This document shows, piece by piece, positions 1 to 8,697 of a DNA stretch of 25,487 bases. The stretch covers positions 1 through 25,487 of the forward strand of contig ML210454.1 of NCBI GenBank assembly GCA_004369085.1. Reading direction: 5' to 3'. Source of the stretch: Coprinopsis marcescibilis (taxonomy: Eukaryota > Basidiomycota > Agaricomycetes > Agaricales > Psathyrellaceae). Under the pieces are notes generated by a model that worked only from the letters and a program-made list of their open reading frames with translations, ran no database searches and was not told the DNA's origin. Position 1 is the stretch's first letter, and each line of letters starts with the position of its first letter. The translations under genes were made by a program, and so were the position numbers.

Positions 1-312
1 GGGGGACACTCCGTGGGAACATGTTCCGCGATCGAAGGATCTGCCACCTCTTGGCTGCAACCCCACAGAGGGCCGCGCGCGCTCTCCCCCATCCATTCCC
101 CGCGCAACCCGACTCGGGCAGTTTCATATCTCGCTCGGAACGCAGTACCGCACCCAAAGAAATCCGGAAGCATTTACAAAACTACTTTTGACCCTATTTT
201 TGAATCTTTGATCTTGATTTCGATTTTTGCATCACACGCTGGTCATGAAAACTTAAGTATGGTGTCCGGCGGTAAACACAACACCGGGGATAGGTCAAGA
301 GCTGGAGTGCAG

Positions 313-319
313 TATAAAA
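313..319 (+). promoter_or_regulatory. TATA box of secreted peptide gene A
   Basis: TATAAAA lies 83 bp upstream of the ATG at 396. Gene B has the same motif at almost the same distance (about 83 bp), which supports it as a shared core promoter layout. Confidence 0.7.
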
Positions 320-395
320 GCCAGCATTTCCAGTCACTCTGAGTTCCAATTCATCTTGAATCCTCAGTAACAACACTCCAGCTCTCAACTCTGAA

Positions 396-878
396 ATGTT
401 CTCCGTCTCCGCTCTCACCAAGTTCACCGTCGGCTTGCTCCTCGTCGCCGTCCAAGCGAGCGCCAACCCTCTCGCCGGCCGTCAAATCGGCAAAGAATGT
501 CAGTAGCCTGTCTACTCGCACTCTACCCCAATGCTGACCTTCCCCTCCCTCCTTGCGCATCTGAAATAATAACAGGCGGAACCAACGCAGTACGTACCTC
601 AACCTCATAGCTTCCATACCTCGTCGATACTGACCGGATCTTTCATCGTGCAGGACTGTAAATGATTCCCTTATGAGCCTTGCTTGCCCAGAGACGCGGC
701 ACGCGGTATTGTAATCGAGCTATCTTTACTAACAACGTTTACTTGCAGGTGGAGGTACCCTATCCTGCTGCAGGTCCGCTCCTGTCCCAGTGTAAGTACA
801 CTTCCTACTAGAACCGTTTACTGCTATTAAATGTATGTTCACAGCTGCGTCCAACTCCCTCCTGGCGCCGTCTGCTAG
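396..878 (+). CDS. Small secreted six-cysteine (knottin-like) protein A
   Basis: Predicted 65-aa secreted peptide of unknown function. Exons are 396-497 plus 498 (Cys codon split T|GC), 576-589, 654-657, 749-791 and 845-878. Introns end in CAG and have GTCAGT, GTACGT, GTAAAT and GTAAGT donors; branch-like ACTGAC and CTAAC motifs lie in introns 2 and 3. Residues 1-23 form a signal peptide ending ASA, followed by a short segment with a possible cut after Arg29. The mature part has C35-x5-C41-x5-C47-C48-x7-C56-x8-C65, with Cys as the last residue. The C-C-CC-C-C order is that of inhibitor cystine knot (knottin) peptides; it is not the eight-cysteine hydrophobin pattern. Exon 3 is only 4 nt. Skipping it by using the GTACCT donor at 594 keeps the frame but loses Cys41. 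Gene B shares cysteine order and all four intron phases (1, 0, 1, 2), which strongly supports this model. The molecular target cannot be told from sequence. Confidence 0.78.
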
Positions 879-1609
879 ATCAAGGTCAACCCAAGCCCAC
901 CTCAAACTTCAGTCCATCCGCAATGTCCCCGTGAATATGAATAACTACTAGTTTCACTTCTGTTTTGTAAATTGGGAATTCTATGTATATCGAATGGCTT
1001 ATGGAGCATATGATGCGAGGATGTCGTGCATAAGTTTGGAAACAAGGTCTGACCAACGCTACTTATCACATGTACAAGAATGGTTCCAGAATCTATGGTT
1101 ACCCACCTGAAATAAAGTATCCAACCAAGATCCTCGGTAAACGGACAATACGGCAACGAAACAACTAACCTCCATACTCCAAAAATCAAATTCACCTGCA
1201 CCATCGCCGTGGCACTGCGCAGTCCTTCACGCTAATCGGCGCCGGAGCTCGCGCGTGGTAGTATTAATATGATATCATGGCGACCCGGGGACAGGGTAAA
1301 ATACGTAAAAATCTCAGCTTCTTGAGCGATTCAAGGGTGTACCAGAAGGAGATGAGAGGTCGCCGTGTTTCGCTAGCATTTTATTACCTCAGTGGGAGCG
1401 TAGATACCCCCGGAGCCGGTGGGTCGACACAGCTCAGGCCCCTTGTAGCTTATTAGCTGACGGTATATTTAGCTTATAGACTTTGACAATGACAGTCCAG
1501 AATCAAGATTGATTTTGCATATCAAGCGTCGCACGTCCAGCTTCTGACCTCATGGATCAAAACCTCGAACTCGAAGTAATATTTAAACTGTAATCTGTGA
1601 ACTGTAGTC
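879..1609. other. Intergenic, no gene seen
   Basis: This is the 3' flank of peptide gene A and the left flank of the MITE. The open frames are short, lack family motifs and have no splice-supported extension. Nothing else is supported. Confidence 0.5.
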
Positions 1610-2216
1610 TAGTGTTGCAAACGAAGCCGAAGTGGTTCGAAGTCACTTCGGTTCACTTCGTTGTGAGGTTGTGTTTTGGGAATCGAAGTCGTGATGAAGT
1701 TGATGTCGTATGCCCGGAATGTATTTTTTCCCCATACGTCTAATCTTATGCCCTGACGCAGGCCGCGTCAATGCGTCCAACGCAACTTGGTGACCCCCGC
1801 TCATAATCGTCACAAAGTGCGTAAAGTATCTCATCAGAGCTGTTGGCGAGGTATGAGGTTGGCGGCAAACGCGCCACGCCCTCTACAACTCAAATAAACA
1901 GAATTTTGCAAAAAATAGCGTGTCTATGAGCGAGTCTCCGTCAACGGTTGCTTGCATGCATTCTCCGCTTCGTGTGCTACTAGCGCTACCTATCATCTTT
2001 TCTCTGTACACGCTTGATATTTCCATGTTTCAACTTCTAAGTTCAGTATGACTTGAATTCCAATTTCGCCGGGAGTCGGCTCTCTTCCCGGCATCTGCAG
2101 AGATTTTGATTGAAACTTGTTAGTTTGATGGGCGGGTTCAAACGAAGTGCTGATGAAGTTTGATGGGCGCGACTTCAGTTCACTTCGGTTCACTGCGCGG
2201 CAACACTACTGTAGTC
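1602..2216. mobile_element. hAT-type MITE with 8-bp target duplication
   Basis: The element spans 1610-2208 (599 bp). It begins TAGTGTTGC and ends with the exact inverted copy GCAACACTA. It is flanked on both sides by the identical 8-mer CTGTAGTC (1602-1609 and 2209-2216). An 8-bp duplication with a short TAGTGTTGC-like terminal repeat is the signature of the hAT superfamily. Just inside both ends are several copies of ACTTCGGTTCACTTCG-like words in opposite orientations, as expected for subterminal transposase-binding repeats. No transposase frame is present, so it is non-autonomous and would need an hAT transposase supplied elsewhere. The clean duplication suggests a fairly recent insertion. 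Confidence 0.85.
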
Positions 2217-2289
2217 TGTAGTACAATCACGTACGTTTATACTGCGCTTATATACGCATATACGGCCTGATGGTATGGTCTGACGGCCA

Positions 2290-2520
2290 TTCGGGTTCCA
2301 GGACTCAGCTCAGGTGGGGCAGAAGCTTCCATTGTTCAGATCCGACCCGGCAACTACGTGGACGGGGATGTCAGTAAGCACGGAGATAAGTATTCACAAT
2401 GTACATGCCATGTACTATCACCGACCTAGACTTTATAAAAAATTCTTGTCCCGTCTTTTTGCAGACCTTCCTGTCGTTCTATCCCCACCGGCTGCTCAGG
2501 GTACATTGCGAATTGACTAA
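2290..2520 (+). pseudogene. Possible plus-strand remnant of the peptide family
   Basis: Bases 2410-2439 resemble, in the opposite orientation, the stretch around the relic's last donor at 2753-2798. Both contain TGTACT(A/G)TC(A/G)CCGACCTA followed by a shared 15-mer, CCTAGACTTTATAAA. The minus copy has about 18 extra bases between the two parts. A TTTTTGCAG acceptor-like site follows in the plus copy. No intact signal peptide or cysteine framework can be read here. It is best seen as a decayed inverted duplicate; confidence is low because only about 30-45 bp align clearly. Confidence 0.3.
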
Positions 2521-2751
2521 AGTATGTATGGGTCAAGTTTTAAACCAATAGCTAAAGAGCTGCCCTTGGAATGGCCGTGCCGGTGGCCGCAAGTCGGTGA
2601 ATACGCAGAGTTTATAAGTTTTTGTTGAAGGTGTCCTGCCCTCAGTTTCAATTCAAAGTTCGAAAAAAAGGCGTGTTGAGGTCATCCCGCCGAATACTTT
2701 GAGACTGCACAGTTTTCTAAGCTCAGCTCTACGAGGGGATGCCAGGACAAC

Positions 2752-2779
2752 GTTTATAAAGTCTAGGCACTTTATAAAC
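2752..2779. repeat. Perfect 11-bp inverted repeat
   Basis: GTTTATAAAGT and its exact reverse complement ACTTTATAAAC are separated by six bases (CTAGGC). It lies in what would be the last intron of the broken peptide gene. It could be a hairpin or a small duplication scar; no role is evident. Confidence 0.7.
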
Positions 2780-2798
2780 TTTAGGTCGGCGACAGTAC

Positions 2799-3112
2799 AT
2801 TCCTCCGACACCAACGCCCCTGACCGGATCGCAGCAAGCGAGTCTAGGGGCGTCTGGAGCATAAGGGAACTATGCTATGCTTACAGCGACAACCCTGAGT
2901 GTATAAAACGACCCTGATGCGTGGCCATGACGCACAAAACCACCGGAAATTACAGTGCTCAGTTGTGTTACCTGTACAACAGCGTTGACTCGTTGGAAGG
3001 CTCCTTTGGCACCTTGTGTTTTGTCAAGGAATATGCATGGCGGTGAAACCAGACCCTGAGGCGCTACTGTCCAAGAAAATAGGGAGAATAAAGCTGGAAA
3101 GTCCTTGTTCAG
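2799..3112 (-). pseudogene. Broken third copy of the six-cysteine peptide gene
   Basis: Three separated pieces match exons of gene B in order. The segment at about 3050-3112 resembles the signal-peptide exon, but the start codon reads CTG instead of ATG. The segment 2885-2894 (GGTTGTCGCT then GTAAGC) matches the 10-nt microexon GGCCGTCGCT of gene B including its donor. The segment 2799-2843 encodes the Cys-Cys region with Pro-Val and a Gly-Val-x-Val-Gly-Gly stretch, followed by a GT donor. That last exon is 45 nt against 52 nt in gene B, so the frame is broken, and no final cysteine exon was found. It is therefore a pseudogene of the same family and orientation as gene B, about 220 bp beyond its 3' end. 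Confidence 0.6.
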
Positions 3113-3336
3113 TATCAGCTCCAGCTCATGGATGATTGGTAGTTTGTCCCCCGATAACACTTCTCCAATGAAATATTTAAAAAACTCAAACTCATAGTGC
3201 AGTGCATGCGTTAAATAACCGTCTGAATCATTACGTCTGAGTCCATATGTCGACATTACATGATATTACTACTCAGGCGCTCAACACACTGGTTGCATGA
3301 AGTTTGTGGTAGCGAATCGTAAATGGGTCCCAAGAT

Positions 3337-3787
3337 TTAGGTTGGGCAGAAAAAGTCATTGCCCAACTGTTGGCAACTGTGAAAGCGTTAGAAATCGAGG
3401 ACATAGCCAGGATAAAGCGTCAAGTCGCTTGTTCACTCACGTTCCTCCAACACCGTCGATGACTGGTCCGCAGCAGGTGAATCCAGGAGGGCCTATTGTA
3501 GTTTATAAACATTATAGTTTGACAGTAGAGAGAGAAACCACTTACAGCGACGGCCCTGAGAGGACGCGGCAATTCTCGGTAGTTAGAAAAGGCCTAGATG
3601 ACATCGAGCTAAGTGCTCTTAATACTCACATTAGGTTCGAGGTCGCCTGTGTTTTTAACGTCAGTACTGCCGGTGAGCATCATGTCGCGAAGGACATCTT
3701 ACAGCGGAGGGGCTCAGTAGTACTCTGAGGGGCGGCCATGGCACCGACTGCAAAGATAGCGAGGAGAGTGACGAAGTACTTGTTCAT
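3337..3787 (-). CDS. Small secreted six-cysteine (knottin-like) protein B
   Basis: Predicted 67-aa secreted peptide, paralogue of gene A. Minus-strand exons are 3703-3787, 3630-3646, 3546-3555, 3441-3492 and 3337-3376, with introns of 56, 74, 53 and 64 bp. All introns are GT-AG, and a TTCTAACTA branch site sits in intron 2. Residues 1-18 are a hydrophobic signal ending AMA. The mature framework is C29-x8-C38-x5-C44-C45-x10-C56-x8-C65 plus two residues. Intron phases 1, 0, 1, 2 and the splitting of the first two Cys codons as T|GC match gene A exactly, although the loop residues differ. That argues for shared ancestry and diversifying loops. Function is unknown; secreted peptides of this shape can act as effectors, antimicrobials or signals, and the sequence does not decide between them. 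Confidence 0.78.
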
Positions 3788-3869
3788 GTTGAAGTGCTCG
3801 AGTTGGAAGAGAGATTGATTGAGAGGTTGGGAAGTTGGAACTGGCTGAATCCTGCTTTGTTAAGGTAGC

Positions 3870-3876
3870 TTTTATA
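3870..3876 (-). promoter_or_regulatory. TATA box of secreted peptide gene B
   Basis: The minus strand reads TATAAAA about 83 bp upstream of the ATG at 3787, the same spacing as in gene A. Confidence 0.7.
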
Positions 3877-5534
3877 CCCACTTCGCTCGGAGAGTCACTT
3901 GTTTGTTCTTTGCTGTGTCCAGAGGGACATAGAAAGCAGTTGAAAGGGTCGGGTTCTCCACAGAAACGTGACACGCCTAAACGCGTGGGTGAGGTAACTG
4001 TGGTTAGGCATGCGGTCAAACCCCTTGGTATAAACGATGCAATTGGAGCAGACCCTTTCAAGATACTGTCCTCTTTTACAGCAGAGATTGTTATCACAGC
4101 ATGTATAGAGGGGAAGTCGGTAATCTGAAACTTGGGACGAGGACAAGCCAAAGTACACACTCAGTACACAACACCGACGGTCTTCACGGTTCAAGAGTCC
4201 GAGTCAAACGGGAATTCGGATTTGGTCTTTGATTGTTATTGTTTGTCACTGCCGGTCTGCGGCTTCATGGAACAAATTATCCTGCAAGCCTCGTTCACTT
4301 CAACTTCAAGTTACTCCGTCAGCCGTCAGCGCTCTTCCTACATTCACACTTCCACCAGACTATCACTATTCAACCTTCCTTTCGAATTCATTATGCACAC
4401 CACAAAACTCCGACTCTTGAGCGCTCATAAACTCGGCCATCCATTCTGACGTCACCACGAATCTCGGTAAACGCTACAATCCAACGATTTACTGGCTGCA
4501 TACCTTTGCAATCCTTCGTATATCTCCAATTCCTATCTCAACAGCAACCGGAAGAAGAGCCCTTCTGGAGATACAAAAACTAGACATGTGGCCTTCCCTG
4601 CCGGCTTTTCTGCGACACATCGAACTCTGTGATCACGATGGGAACGCACGTCGCCGTAACCTCGCTCCAAAGAAATGGACTCAACGCTTTTGCCGAACGT
4701 CCGCCTGTTCATTCCTAACTCTGATTATAAGTCCTAATTTCCGTCTATATCTATGTGCAGCTCAGCTTGGTCCGTGGTTTGTTAGTGTGACTCTGCCGCT
4801 GCACGCCGTGAACTGTGCTGCGGTTACTCTTCTCCTGCTGGTTGTTTTCCTTCCTGGATGTCAAGGAACCCTGGATCTTTTACACATCCCGGAAGATTGG
4901 GCCGATCTCGACGCCAACCCATGTGGTCCACCCCCAACCTATACCTATGCGCAGTCTCGACCATCAATTCAGCCCCGCGACCTAGTTTATCTCTAATCAG
5001 GATACACAAAGTACAAGGTGCCTAAAATATTGTATTCCAGGATGGGCGCTTCACGCACCAGCTATACTTCCAGTCTCAATGATGGCTTATGTATGCCGGC
5101 AGCCGGTGAGTCTTCCTGCATGTCTGGCGACAGTGCGACGCAGTGCAACTCCATTAGACCGGCCTGAGGCTCAGGCTGAGGAGAGGCCGAGAGGCCCTCC
5201 AGCATATGCTTATATGCTTATCAATCATCCTCGAGGGGATGTACGCATTTGAATGAGTTCCGTGTTAAGCGCGAGCCCGACGAAGTGAATGGTTATGTCT
5301 TCGCTTACTGAGGCGAAATGCAACGTACGCTGGCATTAGTACAGACATTTGGAATGAGGTGAGCATGTTGACTACTACCAGATATATGACGATGACCCTC
5401 TTCAACATTAGTCTACATCTGGACCTTTTCCGCAACGAAAGCCTCTCTCTTGATAAAGAAGGAAGCACCTACATGGCATATATAAATAGAGTCCAACGTA
5501 TGATACACCGACAATTATAGTCCAATTGCAGTCC
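3877..5534. other. Long intergenic stretch, no supported gene
   Basis: This 1.6-kb stretch holds the upstream region of peptide gene B and the 3' flank of the membrane protein gene. The longest frame (4586-4996, plus) encodes 136 residues with one hydrophobic stretch. It has no recognisable domain, no clear splice extension and an unconvincing composition. I see no RNA gene or transposon ends here. Confidence 0.4.
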
Positions 5535-6122
5535 CTAACTATCCGCAAGCGCATCGTACGGCTTATCGCCCAGCTGCTTTATAGAAGCCTTCCTCTCCGC
5601 CACACAAACCATCAATATCGCAAACAGAGTGAAGATCTGGAACGCAACTGTGACAGCCTCCCCACCGACCACTCCCAGCACTACCGTCCGCGGATGCTGA
5701 GCATCAACCTTCAACGCACCCGCCAGAACCACGATGTCCATTATAAGTACCACGACCCAAAGCACAAGGAGGATGATGTTGGTGACGATGCCCGGGAGTC
5801 GCGCCAGGGTGGGGTATATGAACACCTTGTTGTTCGCTCCTACTTCGAAGGAGGGTTGTTGAGCCTGGAGGAGCTTGTAGGTAACGCTCGCCCCGCCGGT
5901 TTTGCCGGCGTTGGCTTTGAGGTAGCGTCGGCGCTGTTGTTTTGTACGCACGACTATTACTACGGCTTGTAGGAGGGTGAAGAAGACGCCAACAGGGGAC
6001 AGGAAGTAGGTTACGAGCCCGAGGAAGGGCGCGAGACTGAGGGCGGCCGTGAGGACGCAAACAGTGATGGACAGGTAGTAGAGGTTGAGGACGTGGCCCA
6101 CACGCTCGGATTCGACGCCCAT
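5535..6122 (-). CDS. Four-transmembrane-helix protein, unknown function
   Basis: Intronless gene for a 195-aa integral membrane protein. Hydrophobic segments lie at about residues 12-34, 36-58, 110-135 and 146-175. A basic loop (KQQRRR, 61-66) follows helix 2, a polar loop of about 50 residues separates helices 2 and 3, and a short charged tail ends the protein. I chose the ATG at 6122 (context CAAAATGG) because it begins just before helix 1; the frame stays open to 6347, but that extension looks like untranslated leader. An AATAAATA motif on the minus strand at about 6255-6262 could serve as the TATA box. The tetraspan layout recalls MARVEL-like or other small fungal membrane proteins, but I recognise no signature motif and assign no function. 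Confidence 0.7.
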   Translation of the reverse strand: MGVESERVGHVLNLYYLSITVCVLTAALSLAPFLGLVTYFLSPVGVFFTLLQAVVIVVRTKQQRRRYLKANAGKTGGASVTYKLLQAQQPSFEVGANNKVFIYPTLARLPGIVTNIILLVLWVVVLIMDIVVLAGALKVDAQHPRTVVLGVVGGEAVTVAFQIFTLFAILMVCVAERKASIKQLGDKPYDALADS

Positions 6123-6718
6123 TTTGAATGCGAAAGTGTTTGGATTAAGCGAGGCTGTCTGTGAGGTGGAAGAATAAAGCCCAAATAGCTTGTGCCAATC
6201 GGCTCGGAGAGTAGATGGAGGAATGGAGAGTCGTGGCTTTCTGAAAGTACCGCGGTATTTATTCAGGAGTAGTACATAATTATTGACCCTGCCTCGCTGC
6301 CGCACTTGCTCGAGAACGCCGAGGTCGTACACATCCGAGAAGTCCAATTAACGCTGACATCACGCAACATTCAAGGCGGGATGATACCGTCCGTAATGCT
6401 GTGTATACGTTACATCTCTCACTGGGATTCGTTTTGGGGAGAAAGAGTGACTGTGAATCATTGAGGGGGTGTGTTGAGGCGCCCAACGGGATTTTCGGAT
6501 GGGTTCACAGCCTTCGCACTGTCACGACATCTGTTAATTATAGCGATACACAAGCGTCTGTCTTGCTGAAAGGTTAAAGGTTACAATGCCAGTATATTTC
6601 AGGCATACCACTCATGCACCAAATCTAACTTGCGTGTAGACTCTGAGATATAGCTCTCATAATCTCCATGGTTTAATTTGTGTGACCGATCTCCGACGAG
6701 ACCGTGATGGGCATGCAA
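6123..6718. other. Intergenic, no gene seen
   Basis: Leader and promoter side of the four-helix protein gene. Only short frames without motifs are present. Confidence 0.4.
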
Positions 6719-7545
6719 TCATAACGACACAACATGCGAGTGAGATCGCAGAAGCTTGGCAGAACCGCTTGTTTCCCTTCTCCAATACGTACCTGGGCTT
6801 TGAAACACGGCCCCTTGTCGTTCATCATACTCCCGTATGCGCCATCTAAGCGCCCACAATGGCGGTCGCGGATGAAGCATTGGCTGTCCACTGGGGAGAG
6901 ATATCCGGAGCAGGCCCGACTTTATGTCCTCGTTTGTCAGATAGACAAGGAGGAGCATACTAATCGCACGATGACTTTCGCTATCAGTACGGTAATGATG
7001 AATGGGTCGGGTCGCAAGTTTCCTTTTCCTGAGTCCCACGGCTCAATGCCAACACTGGCCTTGGCATGAGTTTTCAGAATTGAAAGAAATGTGTCACTTT
7101 GGCCTCCCATGCACGATTTTCAAACACGGATTTGTCATAAAGAACTTCTTGCCCTATTCGATTCTCCTTCAACATTTAATCATATTTCATGTGTACTGCA
7201 TACCAAAGCACTTACAGTGATATATCGCGCGTAAACCATGTTTGAGACTGTTGTGATTATGTACATGACCACTACAAGCGCAAGAAACTGAGTAAATGGT
7301 GTCCTATGAAGGAATCCCAAGAGGGGTAACGGTTCTGCATTGTAGCCACATTCTTCCATGAAGGCATGAAAGACTTTTCCGAGCGATGGAAGCGAAGAAC
7401 CTCGAAGGTCGTGGTCGCAGATGCCAGACTCGAAGCGAAGACGACGACTTATCAGGATGAGTGGTGTAGACAGCGGGCAAATAGATCGAATGGTCCTGAA
7501 ATTGACCAACACTGTACCAGGGCCGACAGCCCTGTCAGATTAGAT
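6719..7545 (-). pseudogene. Possible degraded DUF6533-like membrane protein
   Basis: The minus frame ending at 7180 contains a strong hydrophobic helix near its end (FLALVVVMYIITTVSNMVY) and then a GTAAGT donor after an Ile-Thr codon. This is like the helix-then-intron arrangement of the clearer membrane-protein fragment at 11924-12635. A second hydrophobic stretch lies near 6930-7000 in another frame. I could not join these into one continuous model, and the 5' half lacks helices. It may be a decayed gene with several introns or chance hydrophobicity. Confidence 0.25.
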
Positions 7546-8697
7546 TAGATCGAGCTTGTGGCTGTGCTACCCATTCGACAGCGATCGCAATAGATCACCA
7601 TTGCTTCTGCCCATCGCCTGGCAGCTCGACGCGACCGAGCCAGCCCAGCCAGCAGTGCCCGTTCCTGGAGTGTCCCCGCGGACTACTCCAACACCAACCG
7701 AGTAACAAGCTCTAACTCCAGATTGGCCGCAACGCCGGTTTTGGGGCGAGGCACAGTTGGTGCAATAGATGGTTAGTATGCGGAAGGAAGGATCAAAGGA
7801 AGAGGCAAAAGACGGATGCGAGGAAGGAATGAAGGAATGAAGTGATGCCTAGGATACGAAAAAAAGAAGGCCCAAACAGTGGGTAGGATTTGCGGCCACA
7901 GTGTGGTTGGTTGGTTGGTTGGTTGGTTGGTTGGTTGAGTGGTAGGTGACTGAAGGATTGATAGTGGGCACCATGACCGCACTGAAAAACTTTCAATTGG
8001 TGCATTCTAGACGACGACGATGAATGATTTGGGTGCAGCGGGGGCAAATTCAAATAAATATGGGCGGATGGACAAAGCCGAACCATGTAAATAAAAACGC
8101 AGATAGGGACCACCAAACGTCAAATGTTCTGGCAACTGACCGACAACCGCCGCTTCTCTGAGTGTCGCTGATGCTGGTCACGAGCCGGACGAGTCAATAC
8201 GATGACATCGGACTCCTAGTAAGTACAATCTACGCAAACATCGGTCTTCCAGTACTCGGGGTCAGTGTGTCCTGTGTCGGTTTACTTGGCACTTTCCGCA
8301 CTGCTGGATACACTCCATCTCCCAATACCCTGCCACTTCGACGCTGATGACACTGCCCTTCTACAGCCTATATAATGCATTGACCTAGACTTCTTCGTCG
8401 ACCAACTCGCCAATAGACTTCCTAACCGATCCCAGTTATCACATTTTCTGATGGCCATGATCCCCGAGACTGTGCTGTGTAAGTCTATCCCAGGGGACCC
8501 GCCCGAATACTGCGATTGGCGCCCATCATGAATCACACCAAGCCATCAATGCGGTGTTTGCTTCCAATATAATTTTATGACCGCGTTGTAGATCACATTG
8601 GCTTAACATTGCACCATCATCGTTCCCCTTTCCCCCCCAGTCCGCAGCTGCGATCCCCACCATCTGCACAAACCTTTTGCAATATATAGACCAGTAC
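7546..8697. other. Intergenic region upstream of the NLR gene
   Basis: About 1.1 kb without a supported gene. It contains the GGTT tandem repeat at 7905-7936 and the presumed NLR promoter (AATATATA near 8681). Short frames show no motifs. Confidence 0.4.
7905..7936 (+). repeat. (GGTT)8 tetranucleotide microsatellite
   Basis: Eight perfect uninterrupted copies of GGTT. On the other strand it reads as AACC repeats and gives a spurious Pro-Thr-Asn-Gln peptide in the overlapping frames. Confidence 0.95.

Noticed and set aside
396..878. Hydrophobin as identity of peptide gene A
   Set aside because: The spliced product has six cysteines in C-C-CC-C-C order, not the eight of hydrophobins, and is too short and too polar after the signal peptide.
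2870..3256. 128-codon minus-strand open frame as an intact gene
   Set aside because: It reads through the relic exons and intron of the broken peptide copy in one frame; no signal peptide or domain fits.
3297..3728. 143-codon plus-strand open frame
   Set aside because: It is the antisense of exons and introns of peptide gene B, which has a signal peptide, splice sites and a paralogue.
4586..4996. 136-codon plus-strand frame
   Set aside because: No domain, start context or splice support; a single hydrophobic stretch is not enough to call a gene.
5535..6347. Longer 270-residue version of the four-helix protein
   Set aside because: The extra 75 residues look like translated leader; the ATG at 6122 has good context just before the first helix and lies below an AATAAATA motif.
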